Shown here in pieces: positions 1-5,896 of a stretch of DNA of 6,154 bases. The notes below the pieces were generated by a model that saw only the letters and a list, made by a program, of their open reading frames with translations, made no database searches and had not been told where the DNA came from. Position numbers and translations under genes: made by a program. How positions within the stretch are numbered: position 1 is the first letter of the stretch; the number at the start of each line of letters is the position of its first letter. Source of the DNA: Thiomonas sp. (GTDB lineage Bacteria; Pseudomonadota; Gammaproteobacteria; Burkholderiales; Burkholderiaceae); the NCBI GenBank assembly GCA_027443745.1, contig DAIAZB010000529.1:1-6154 (forward strand), in the 5' to 3' direction.

Positions 1-327
1 ACCAGTTTGCCGGGTGACCCGACGTTGCAGCGAAGGGCGCGCAGCCTGGCCAATGTCAGCGTGAACCACGCCATCGGCAATGTGCTGTATGGCGCAACCG
101 TGCATTACAGTGGGCCGCGCTGGGACAGCGATGCCAACGGCAATCCGGTGACGCTCGGAGCCTATGCCCTTGTCGACCTCACCGCCAGCGGTCCGATCAC
201 GCCGCAGTGGAGTTGGAATGCGCGGGTGCAGAATCTGTTCGACAAGAAGTATCAGACGGCCTACAGCTACAACCGCGAACCCTTCGGCGTCTTTCTGGGT
301 CTGATCTGGCGACCGTTGGGTTCCTGA
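1..327 (+). CDS. btuB: TonB-dependent outer-membrane receptor, C-terminal part (BtuB-like, probable corrinoid receptor)
   Basis: This is the last 108 residues of a gene that begins before the window, open from base 1 to TGA at 325-327. It resembles the final strands of a TonB-dependent receptor barrel. A segment with a GPRWDSD turn is followed by an alternation of polar and hydrophobic residues ending in YALVDLTAS, then the family-typical NARVQNLFDKKYQTAYSYN, then a last strand GVFLGLIW. The NLFDKKY box followed by a tyrosine-rich turn is like the end of E. coli BtuB. Such receptors import corrinoids, haem or siderophores across the outer membrane using TonB energy. B12 specificity is inferred from the BtuC/D/F-like neighbours, since the plug domain is not in view. 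The protein ends RPLGS instead of in an aromatic residue, which is less usual for a barrel. The permease start lies 23 bp downstream, so the genes are probably co-transcribed. Confidence 0.85.
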   Translation, partial: TSLPGDPTLQRRARSLANVSVNHAIGNVLYGATVHYSGPRWDSDANGNPVTLGAYALVDLTASGPITPQWSWNARVQNLFDKKYQTAYSYNREPFGVFLGLIWRPLGS

Positions 328-350
328 CCCAAGCGGTCGCTGCCCCGCTC

Positions 351-1343
351 ATGCCGCACCCCATGCCCCCTCCCGCCATCGACCAAGCCCTGGAACTGAC
401 CGGCCTCCGCATCGAGCCGCCCAGCGGCCGTCTGTTGGCCGTGACCGTCGGTGTTCTGATGCTGGCGGTGCTGCTGGGCGTGAGCGTGGGCGCGGGCGGC
501 TGGAACTGGCCGATCATCGCGCAGCTGCGTATTCCACGCGTGCTGGCCGGCGCTGGTGCCGGAGCCCTGCTGGCGCTGGCCGGACTGGCGATGCAACTCG
601 TGCTGCGCAACCCCCTGGCCGATCCCTATGTGCTCGGCGCATCGGCAGGCGCCGGTATGGGGGCCATTGGGATGCTGGTGGTCTTCGGCAGGCTGCTCTG
701 GCTGGGCAGTGTGGGCGGGGCGCTGGCGGCGCTGGGTTTGCTGCTGTTGCTGGGCCGCCGCGCCATGGCCAGCCCGGATGACGAGGCACCGGCCCAGCTC
801 ATTCTGATCGGCGCCATGCTCTCGGCGGTGTTCGCCGCCGGCTCCACCTTGCTGCTGGCGCTGGTGCCGGAGCAGAGTTTGCGCGGTGCGGTGTTCTGGC
901 TGGTGGGGGATTTGTCGGGCGCGCGCTTCGGTCGCTGGCTCTGTCTGGTGGCCATCGTGCTGGCGGCGGTTCTTGCGGGATGGAGCCGCGCCTTCGACCG
1001 GCTGGCGCTGGGCAGCGAGCATGCCTGGCTGCTCGGCGAGCCGGTGCATCGGCTGCGCCTCGTGCTGGTGCTGCTGGCCGCCGTGGCCACGGGAGCGGCA
1101 GTGGCCGAAGCGGGCGCAGTGGGCTTCGTCGGCCTGGTCGTGCCGCACCTGTTGCGCCTGTTCGGCGTGGTGCGCATGCGCCAGCAAAGCTGGGCTGTGC
1201 CCTTGGTGGGCGCGGCGCTGGTGGTGGTGGCGGACTCCCTTGCGCGCGGTGTGGCCATGCCTTACGAACTGCCGGTCGGCGCCATCACCGCCTTGATCGG
1301 TGCTCCGGTGTTCATGCTGTTGTTGATCCGTCAGCCGCGATGA
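351..1343 (+). CDS. btuC: Cobalamin-type ABC transporter permease, FecCD/BtuC family
   Basis: This 330-residue inner-membrane permease belongs to the FecCD/BtuC family and is close in length to E. coli BtuC. After a proline-rich cytoplasmic start, hydrophobic segments run through the whole protein (about 10 helices expected). The family signature is clear: LRIPRVLAGAGAGALLALAG at residues 59-78, then NPLADPYVLGASAGA at 87-101. The segment GLVVPHLLRLFG at 261-272 fits the ATPase-coupling loop, and ELPVGAITALIGAPVF at 306-321 is the conserved C-terminal motif. ATG 351 was chosen as the first ATG after the receptor stop; ATG 363 is equally possible. Neither has a clear Shine-Dalgarno sequence, so reinitiation after the receptor is likely. 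The stop overlaps the ATPase start (ATGA at 1340-1343). The corrinoid substrate is inferred from all four partner types being present; a siderophore or haem permease of the same fold cannot be excluded by sequence alone. Confidence 0.9.
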   Translation: MPHPMPPPAIDQALELTGLRIEPPSGRLLAVTVGVLMLAVLLGVSVGAGGWNWPIIAQLRIPRVLAGAGAGALLALAGLAMQLVLRNPLADPYVLGASAGAGMGAIGMLVVFGRLLWLGSVGGALAALGLLLLLGRRAMASPDDEAPAQLILIGAMLSAVFAAGSTLLLALVPEQSLRGAVFWLVGDLSGARFGRWLCLVAIVLAAVLAGWSRAFDRLALGSEHAWLLGEPVHRLRLVLVLLAAVATGAAVAEAGAVGFVGLVVPHLLRLFGVVRMRQQSWAVPLVGAALVVVADSLARGVAMPYELPVGAITALIGAPVFMLLLIRQPR

Positions 1344-2080
1344 ATTCGCTCGCCACGCTGCTTGCCGCCGACCGGCTGGATGTGCGCGTCGGCTCGCGTT
1401 TGCTATTGCGCCAGTTGTCCATGCAGGTGCGGCGTGGTGAACGCTGGGCGGTTCTCGGTCGCAACGGCGCGGGCAAGTCCACCCTGCTGCGGCAATTGGC
1501 CGGTCTGGGCGTGGCGCCGGCACCGGTGCTGCTGGGCGGTGCGGCCCTGTCGACGTTGTCGCCACGGGCGCTGGCGCAACAGCGCGCGTTTTTGCCAAGC
1601 CAGCCGCGCGACCGCTTCGGCATTGCCGTGCTGCATGCCGTGACTTTGGCGCAGCATCGTGTCGACGACGCCATGGCGATGGACTGCCTGCGTCGGGTGG
1701 ATGCGGCGCATCTGGCCCATCGGCATGTGCTGCAACTCTCGGCCGGCGAACGCCAGCGCGTCGCTCTGGCCCAGGTCCTGGCGCAGCGCACGCCGCTGCT
1801 GTTGCTGGACGAACCCGTTTCGTTTCAGGACCCGGCGCATCAGGGCCTTGTGGCGCGCTTGCTGCGTGGGTTGCCGCAACAGGGCATCGTGTTTGCCGCA
1901 CATGATGTGAACTGGGTGGCGCATGTGGCTACCCATGTGCTGGGTCTTGTCCCTGGTGGGCAGTGGATCGCCGGCCCCGTCGATCAAACCCTGCAGGCGC
2001 ATCACCTGCAGCGGCTTTACGGCTGTGACTGGCAGCGTGTAGCGCGCCAGGATGGTCCGGATGTGTGGCTGCCGGTTTGA
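1340..2080 (+). CDS. btuD: Cobalamin-type ABC transporter ATP-binding protein (BtuD/FecE family)
   Basis: This is a 246-residue cytoplasmic ATPase that would power the adjacent permease. All nucleotide-binding motifs are visible: Walker A GRNGAGKST at residues 40-48, a Q-loop glutamine at 88, the ABC signature LSAGERQRVALAQ at 133-145, Walker B LLLLDEP at 153-159 with catalytic Glu158, and the H-loop histidine in AAHD at residue 188. The D-loop reads SFQD (161-164) where SxLD is usual. The start is ATG 1340, which shares the ATGA overlap with the permease stop, indicating translational coupling; a start further upstream in this frame (980) would lie inside the permease gene. Length and motifs match BtuD/FecE/HmuV-type ATPases. 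Assignment to B12 rests on the receptor, permease and BtuF-like neighbours. The stop lies only 10 bp from the stop of the convergent binding-protein gene. Confidence 0.92.
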   Translation: MNSLATLLAADRLDVRVGSRLLLRQLSMQVRRGERWAVLGRNGAGKSTLLRQLAGLGVAPAPVLLGGAALSTLSPRALAQQRAFLPSQPRDRFGIAVLHAVTLAQHRVDDAMAMDCLRRVDAAHLAHRHVLQLSAGERQRVALAQVLAQRTPLLLLDEPVSFQDPAHQGLVARLLRGLPQQGIVFAAHDVNWVAHVATHVLGLVPGGQWIAGPVDQTLQAHHLQRLYGCDWQRVARQDGPDVWLPV

Positions 2081-2090
2081 AGCGTCGTCT

Positions 2091-3056
2091 TCATCGTCCG
2101 CCGTCGATCCCGCGGGTGCGGGCGATGGCGGCGCAGAGTTGCGCCACGCCGTCCAGCACCTGCGCACCCATGCGCGGCAACTGGTGCGGATTGAGCAGCA
2201 CGAGCTGACCGTGGCGCACGGCGCTGACATCGGAGTCGCGAGTCCAGACGTCGAGCGCATCGGCATGCGAGCTGGCGGTGACGATGAGTTGCGGGTCCGC
2301 CGCGATCACCGCTTCTCGGCTGATGCTCGGGGCCAGCAGCGGCAACGCGGCGAAGGGGTTGACGCCACCGCACAAGTCAATCGCCTGGTTGATGAGTTGC
2401 GGCCCGCCTACGGTCATCAGCGGGTCGCCCCAGACCTGGTAGAACACCCGCACTGGCGCCAGCCCGGCGTAGCGTGCGCGCAAGGCTGCCATGCGGGCGT
2501 TGAAGTCACGCACCCAGGGCCGGGCCACGGCTTCGGTGCCGGCCAACTCACCAATGCGCTGCACTGTGCTGGCGATGGCCTGCAAGCTGTCGGTCTGGCT
2601 CCAGTACACCGGAATACCCAGGCGTTGCAGGGTGTCGATTTGGCGCGGTGGCGTGCCTGATTTCCAGGCCAGGATGAGATCGGGCTTCAGGCTGGCGATG
2701 GCTTCCAGATTGAGCGCGAAGGCATCTCCAACGCGCCGCAGCCTGCGCGCGGCGGGTGGTGCGTCGGCATGCTGCACGGTGGCAATGAGCTTGCTGCCCG
2801 CTCCGGCGGCGTAGCTCAATTCCACCAGCTGCGGCGACAGCGCGATGATGCGCCGTGCCGGATGCGCCAGCCGCACCAACTGGCCGGTATCGTCGCGTAC
2901 GCTGATGTTGGCTTGAGCTACGGGCAGCAGGCCGACGCACAGCAGGGTGCGTAGCAGGGCACCAAGAAGCCAGCCCGGTGTGACGATGCGCATTCGGCGC
3001 AGGGGGCGCGCAGCCCGGCTCTGGTCATGTCCGGCTGTTTGCCGCACGCCGCTCAT
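2091..3056 (-). CDS. btuF: Periplasmic cobalamin-binding protein, BtuF-like (cluster A-II type substrate-binding protein)
   Basis: This 321-residue exported protein would capture corrinoid in the periplasm and deliver it to the BtuC/D-like transporter. After a basic N-terminus (RPLRRMR) there is a hydrophobic stretch GWLLGALLRTLLCVGLLPV and a probable signal peptidase I site AQA/N near residue 49. The mature part has the two-lobe helical-backbone layout: RRIIALSPQLVELSYAAGAG, DLILAWKSGTPPRQIDTLQRLGIPVYW (matching BtuF's AWRGGNAERQVDQL), then FYQVWGDPLMTVGG, LCGGVNPF, and SREAVIAADPQLIV. Cys229 and Cys308 match the two conserved BtuF cysteines. The start at 3056 was chosen because ATG overlaps the nth stop (ATGA) and an AAGGA lies 10 nt upstream. 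An internal ATG at 2993 gives a more typical signal peptide but has no ribosome binding site. The gene converges on btuD and is probably read from the nth transcript. Confidence 0.88.
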   Translation of the reverse strand: MSGVRQTAGHDQSRAARPLRRMRIVTPGWLLGALLRTLLCVGLLPVAQANISVRDDTGQLVRLAHPARRIIALSPQLVELSYAAGAGSKLIATVQHADAPPAARRLRRVGDAFALNLEAIASLKPDLILAWKSGTPPRQIDTLQRLGIPVYWSQTDSLQAIASTVQRIGELAGTEAVARPWVRDFNARMAALRARYAGLAPVRVFYQVWGDPLMTVGGPQLINQAIDLCGGVNPFAALPLLAPSISREAVIAADPQLIVTASSHADALDVWTRDSDVSAVRHGQLVLLNPHQLPRMGAQVLDGVAQLCAAIARTRGIDGGR

Positions 3057-3697
3057 GCCGAGGGCATCCTTGTCTTGGGCTGGTGCGCACACAGATCGGC
3101 CAGATCGCAGCGCCAGCATTCTGGCTTGCGCGCCTTGCAGACGTAGCGCCCATGAAGGATGAGCCAGTGATGGGCGTCGCGCAGGTAGGCGCTGGGCACG
3201 ACCTTCATCAGCTTGGATTCCACCTCGAGTGGAGTCTTGCCACGCGCCAGGCCGAGGCGGTTGGCGACGCGGAAGATATGCGTGTCGACCGCCAGCGTGG
3301 CCTGGCCGAAGGCGACGTTCAGCACCACATTGGCCGTTTTGCGACCCACTCCCGGCAAAGCCTCCAGGGCCTCGCGCCGGTTCGGCACCAGGCCGCCGTG
3401 CTGCTCCACCAGCAAGCGACCGAGCGCAGCCAGATGCTTGGCCTTGGTGCGATACAGGCCGATGGTGCGGATGTGGGGCGCGATGCCGTCTTCCCCCAAG
3501 GCGGCCATGGCTTGTGGCGTGGGTGCGGCGGCGAACAGGGCCGGTGTGGCCTTGTTGACGCTGACGTCGGTGGCCTGGGCCGACAGCACCACGGCGACCA
3601 GCAGCTCGAAGGCGTTGCGATACTCCAACTCGCTGCGGGGCTGCGGATTGGCGGCCTGCAAGCGTGCAAACAGGCTTTGAATCGCAGCTTTTTGCAT
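3053..3697 (-). CDS. nth: Endonuclease III (DNA glycosylase/AP lyase)
   Basis: This 214-residue base-excision repair enzyme removes oxidised pyrimidines from DNA and cleaves the abasic site. It aligns with E. coli Nth nearly end to end (211 residues there). The N-terminal FELLVAVVLSAQATDVSVNKAT is almost identical. The helix-hairpin-helix is LPGVGRKTANVVLN with catalytic Lys120, and the aspartate is Asp138 in VDTHIFRV. The iron-sulfur ligands are Cys187, Cys194, Cys197 and Cys203 (C-X6-C-X2-C-X5-C), the same numbering as in E. coli. The start at ATG 3697 gives the MQKA N-terminus typical of the family; the frame stays open further upstream to 3829 but that part overlaps rnfB and lacks similarity. 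No strong ribosome binding site is visible. It follows rnfB after 79 bp and overlaps the btuF-like gene by 4 bp. Confidence 0.97.
   Translation of the reverse strand: MQKAAIQSLFARLQAANPQPRSELEYRNAFELLVAVVLSAQATDVSVNKATPALFAAAPTPQAMAALGEDGIAPHIRTIGLYRTKAKHLAALGRLLVEQHGGLVPNRREALEALPGVGRKTANVVLNVAFGQATLAVDTHIFRVANRLGLARGKTPLEVESKLMKVVPSAYLRDAHHWLILHGRYVCKARKPECWRCDLADLCAHQPKTRMPSA
3067..3071 (-). promoter_or_regulatory. Shine-Dalgarno sequence for the btuF-like gene, inside the end of nth
   Basis: On the - strand the sequence AAGGA lies 10 nt before the ATG at 3056, within the last codons of nth. It supports the longer start of the binding protein over the internal ATG at 2993, whose upstream bases are GC-rich with no purine run complementary to 16S rRNA. 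Spacing is slightly long but acceptable. Reading is by eye. Confidence 0.5.
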
Positions 3698-3740
3698 GGT
3701 TGAATTGTCGCCTTGTCTGGATGGTCCGAACAGCGCTGCC

Positions 3741-3761
3741 GCGAGGCTGCCAACGCCTCGC
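3741..3761 (-). other. GC-rich hairpin between rnfB and nth, no T-tract
   Basis: GCGAGGC (3741-3747) and GCCTCGC (3755-3761) form a perfect 7-bp stem with a 7-nt loop in the 79-bp gap between the rnfB stop and nth start. On the transcribed strand no run of T follows, so it is not a classical intrinsic terminator. It may slow the polymerase or protect an mRNA end; function is inferred only. Confidence 0.4.
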
Positions 3762-3776
3762 CTGCTCTGCCCGGGC

Positions 3777-4484
3777 TCAGTTTTTGCGCTGGGCCTGGCG
3801 TTGGCGTGCACGCTCGAGCGCGGCCGCAATCAGCTCGCTCTTGGGCCGTGCAGCCGAGGGTGTCTCGCGTGGCGGTGCGTCGGCTGGCAGCATGGGGGCA
3901 GTGGTCTTTGCGGGCTCGCCCTGCATGGCCGAGCCCGTTGTTGGCAGCCCATCCTGGTGCTTGTGGCCTCGCGGCTCGAGCCGGCTGCGGTGCCCTGCGT
4001 AGCGCAGCCGCGCCCGCTGCGCCTGCGCGTCGCTCCAGGCGCTCCAGCCCGTCTGGGCAGCCAGCGCGGGGTTGCTCAAGGGCTGCATGTGGATACAGTC
4101 CATCGGGCAAGGGGGCAGGCAGAGTTCGCATCCGGTGCAGCCGTCCGCCCAAACCCCATGCATGCGCTTGGGTGCACCGACGATGGCATCCACCGGGCAG
4201 GCGTCGATGCACAGGGTGCAGCCGATGCACCAGGCCTCGTCGACCACGGCAATGCGGCGCGGGCCTTCAACGCCATGTGCGGGATCGAGCGGCACGCTGG
4301 GTCGGCCGGTGACGGCTGCAAGGCGCGCCACGCCTTCAGCGCCTCCCGGCGGGCATTGGTTGATCTCGGCAAGCCCCGTCGCCACGGCCTCGGCATACGC
4401 GCGGCAATCGGCATAGCCGCAGCGGGTGCACTGTGTTTGCGGCAGGGTCGCGTCGATGCGATCGGCCAGGCTTGGAGTCATCAT
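3777..4484 (-). CDS. rsxB: RnfB/RsxB-type electron-transfer iron-sulfur protein, lacking the membrane anchor
   Basis: This 235-residue protein has three iron-sulfur cluster motifs. An N-terminal Fe-S domain carries C19-X2-C22-X4-C27-X16-C44 (CTRCGYADC ... INQCPPGG), characteristic of RnfB. Two ferredoxin 4Fe-4S motifs follow: C86/C89/C92/C96 ([12 protein letters not shown], with PVDAIVGA after it) and C116/C119/C122/C126 ([12 protein letters not shown]). E. coli RsxB starts with a hydrophobic anchor of about 25 residues; here the protein begins directly at the Fe-S domain ([15 protein letters not shown]), so it should be soluble. The C-terminal third is a low-complexity linker ending in a charged helix ([16 protein letters not shown]). 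In the Rnf/Rsx complex this subunit passes electrons between NADH/ferredoxin partners and the membrane. No other rnf gene is in the window, so the partner is unknown. Placement before nth is common in proteobacteria. No clear ribosome binding site precedes either of the two ATGs at 4484 and 4481. Confidence 0.9.
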   Translation of the reverse strand: MMTPSLADRIDATLPQTQCTRCGYADCRAYAEAVATGLAEINQCPPGGAEGVARLAAVTGRPSVPLDPAHGVEGPRRIAVVDEAWCIGCTLCIDACPVDAIVGAPKRMHGVWADGCTGCELCLPPCPMDCIHMQPLSNPALAAQTGWSAWSDAQAQRARLRYAGHRSRLEPRGHKHQDGLPTTGSAMQGEPAKTTAPMLPADAPPRETPSAARPKSELIAAALERARQRQAQRKN

Positions 4485-4506
4485 GCAGGTCGTGAGTCCG
4501 CTGTCC

Positions 4507-4521
4507 CTCGCAGCTTGCGAG
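4507..4521 (-). other. Second small hairpin between phaZ and rnfB
   Basis: CTCGCA (4507-4512) and TGCGAG (4516-4521) pair perfectly across a 3-nt loop. It lies directly beside the larger hairpin at 4524-4551. Together they fill most of the 69-bp gap between phaZ and rnfB. There is no T-tract, so termination by the intrinsic mechanism is not supported. Confidence 0.35.
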
Positions 4522-4523
4522 CC

Positions 4524-4551
4524 GCTTCGCGCCGATCACAGGGCGCGAAGC
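4524..4551 (-). other. Strong GC-rich hairpin just after the phaZ stop codon, possible 3' end or attenuator
   Basis: GCTTCGCGCC (4524-4533) and GGCGCGAAGC (4542-4551) form a perfect 10-bp stem with an 8-nt loop, beginning 2 bp after the phaZ stop codon. On the - strand no T-run follows, so a classical intrinsic terminator is not supported. The position is typical of an mRNA 3'-end stabiliser or a partial terminator that would lower rnfB-nth-btuF readthrough from phaZ. Confidence 0.55.
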
Positions 4552-4553
4552 AT

Positions 4554-5831
4554 TCAGGCGGTGCGGCGGCGGGTTGTTTTCTGCACCGCGCCTTCGCGGT
4601 GGGCGGCAATGAAGTCGCGCACGCGGGGATAGGTGATCTCGCGCCAGCGGCGGCCGGAGAAAATGCCGTAGTGGCCGGCGCCCGGAACGGTGAAATGGGT
4701 GCTGTCGGCTTCCGGAATGCCGGTGCAGAGTTGATGCGCTGCTTCGGTCTGGCCGGCGCCCGAGATGTCGTCGAGTTCGCCCTCGATGGTCATCAGCGCG
4801 GTGTTGCGAATGTCTTGCGGTCGCACCGGTTGGCCATGCACATGCCATGTGCCATGGACCAGGGCGAAGTCCTGGAACACGATGCTGATGGTGTCGAGGT
4901 AGTACTCCGCCGGCAGATCGAGCACAGCGTTGTATTCGTCATAGAAGCTGCGGTGGGCTTCGGCATCATCGGTGTCGCCGCGCACCAGGTCGAGGAAAAA
5001 ATCGTAGTGCGAGTTGAAGTGCCGGTCCGGGTTCATCGCAACGAAGCCGGTGTGCTGCAAAAAACCCGGGTAGACACGACGGCCGGCGCCGGGGTAATTC
5101 ACGGGAACACGGTAGATGACATTGCTTTCGAACCATTCGTAGCTTTTGTTCATCGCCAGATTGTTCACCGCGGTGGGCGATTTGCGTGCGTCGATCGGCC
5201 CGCCCATCATCACCATGCTGCGCGGCGCGGCTTCCCCAGCAGTTGCCATCAGCGAGATGGCGGCCAGGACAGGCACGGTGGGCTGGCACACCGACATGAC
5301 ATGGACGTCCGGGCCGATATGGCGGATGAACTCCTGCACATAGGCGATGTAATCGTCGAGTGAGAAGCCACCTTGCTCGGTGGGCACCATGCGCGCGTCG
5401 ACCCAGTCGGTGATGAAGACCTTGTGATCCTGCAGCATGGTGCGCACGGTGTCGCGCAGCAGGGTGGCGTGATGGCCGGAGAGCGGCGCCACAATCAGCA
5501 CCGCCGGAGCGTTTTTCAGGCGACCCAGCGTCTTCGGGTCGTCGGTGAAACGCTTGAATCGCAGCAGGCGACAAAAGGGTTTGTCCAGCACCACTTGTTC
5601 CTGGATGGCGATTTCGCGCCCGTCCACTTGCAGCGAGGTGATGCCGAACGCAGGTTTTTCGTAGCTCTTGAGCAGGCGGTGCATGAGCTCGTAGCTGGCC
5701 GACAGGCGCTGGGCACCGGGGGTCTGCGACAAGGGCCACAAGGGGTTGGTGTAGAACTTGGACGCAGCCTCGGCGAACTCGGCCAGTGGGCTGAGCATGG
5801 CGCGCTGCGATTCATACCAGTCGTAAACCAT
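4554..5831 (-). CDS. phaZ: Intracellular polyhydroxybutyrate depolymerase, cysteine-nucleophile PhaZ type
   Basis: This 425-residue cytoplasmic enzyme breaks down native PHB granules. Length and sequence fit the intracellular depolymerase family typified by Ralstonia eutropha PhaZa1 (about 419 residues). That family uses Cys rather than Ser as nucleophile, with Asp and His completing the triad, and PhaZa1 is reported to release 3-hydroxybutyryl-CoA by thiolysis. Here Cys182 lies in VMSVCQPTVP in place of a lipase box, with Asp354 in EGELDDISG and His387 in PGAGHYGIFSG. These are one position off the numbers known for PhaZa1. The N-terminal MVYDWYESQRAMLSPL and NPLWPLSQTPGAQRLSASYEL are typical of the family. 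There is no signal peptide. The start at 5831 is supported by AAGGAG 5 nt upstream. The gene has its own probable promoter; no synthase, thiolase or phasin gene is in the window. Confidence 0.96.
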   Translation of the reverse strand: MVYDWYESQRAMLSPLAEFAEAASKFYTNPLWPLSQTPGAQRLSASYELMHRLLKSYEKPAFGITSLQVDGREIAIQEQVVLDKPFCRLLRFKRFTDDPKTLGRLKNAPAVLIVAPLSGHHATLLRDTVRTMLQDHKVFITDWVDARMVPTEQGGFSLDDYIAYVQEFIRHIGPDVHVMSVCQPTVPVLAAISLMATAGEAAPRSMVMMGGPIDARKSPTAVNNLAMNKSYEWFESNVIYRVPVNYPGAGRRVYPGFLQHTGFVAMNPDRHFNSHYDFFLDLVRGDTDDAEAHRSFYDEYNAVLDLPAEYYLDTISIVFQDFALVHGTWHVHGQPVRPQDIRNTALMTIEGELDDISGAGQTEAAHQLCTGIPEADSTHFTVPGAGHYGIFSGRRWREITYPRVRDFIAAHREGAVQKTTRRRTA

Positions 5832-5836
5832 GGAGA

Positions 5837-5842
5837 CTCCTT
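5837..5842 (-). promoter_or_regulatory. Strong Shine-Dalgarno sequence of phaZ
   Basis: AAGGAG on the - strand lies 5 nt before the ATG at 5831. It is the best ribosome binding site in the window and fixes the phaZ start. Confidence 0.8.
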
Positions 5843-5853
5843 GTGCAATGCAC
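5843..5853 (-). promoter_or_regulatory. TGCA-type palindrome before phaZ, candidate operator (possibly for PhaR)
   Basis: GTGCAATGCAC is an 11-bp perfect palindrome around one central base (GTGCA-A-TGCAC). Flanking bases extend it imperfectly (TTGTGCA ... TGCACCAA). It lies between a possible -10 box and the ribosome binding site, about where transcription would start, a good place for a repressor. PHB regulators of the PhaR family are reported to bind TGC-rich inverted repeats near PHA genes; linking this site to PhaR is inference. Confidence 0.4.
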
Positions 5854-5855
5854 CA

Positions 5856-5863
5856 ATTTTATC
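5856..5863 (-). promoter_or_regulatory. Possible -10 element of the phaZ promoter
   Basis: On the - strand GATAAAAT stands out in GC-rich surroundings, 24 nt before the phaZ ATG. It resembles a sigma70 -10 box (TATAAT). No convincing -35 hexamer is seen 16-18 bp further upstream, so the call is tentative. Confidence 0.3.
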
Positions 5864-5896
5864 GCCGGGCTCGACATTTGCCTGCACGCACCCAGG

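Noticed and set aside
207..350. Earlier GTG start (207) for the permease
   Set aside because: It would overlap the receptor gene by 121 bp and add a non-hydrophobic, unconserved N-terminus.
980..1339. Extended N-terminus for the btuD-like ATPase
   Set aside because: The extra 120 residues lie inside the permease gene and are Ala/Arg/Gly-rich; ATG 1340 at the ATGA overlap fits the family length.
267..1901. Long open frame of 544 codons on the - strand
   Set aside because: It lies antisense to btuC and btuD, is rich in Gln, His, Arg and Ala without domain features, and is explained by the strong G/C third-position bias of the real genes.
2074..2090. Possible terminator between the convergent genes
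   Set aside because: Only a 4-bp GAAG/CTTC pairing is visible and there is no T-tract of useful length.
1403..2266. Open frame of 287 codons on the - strand spanning the btuD/btuF junction
   Set aside because: It overlaps both real genes and its translation has no recognisable motif.
3698..3829. Extended N-terminus for endonuclease III
   Set aside because: The extension overlaps the end of rnfB and has no similarity to Nth; the MQKA start matches the family.
3696..5363. Long open frame of 555 codons on the + strand
   Set aside because: It is antisense to rnfB and phaZ, which show full conserved motifs; its translation shows no recognisable domain.
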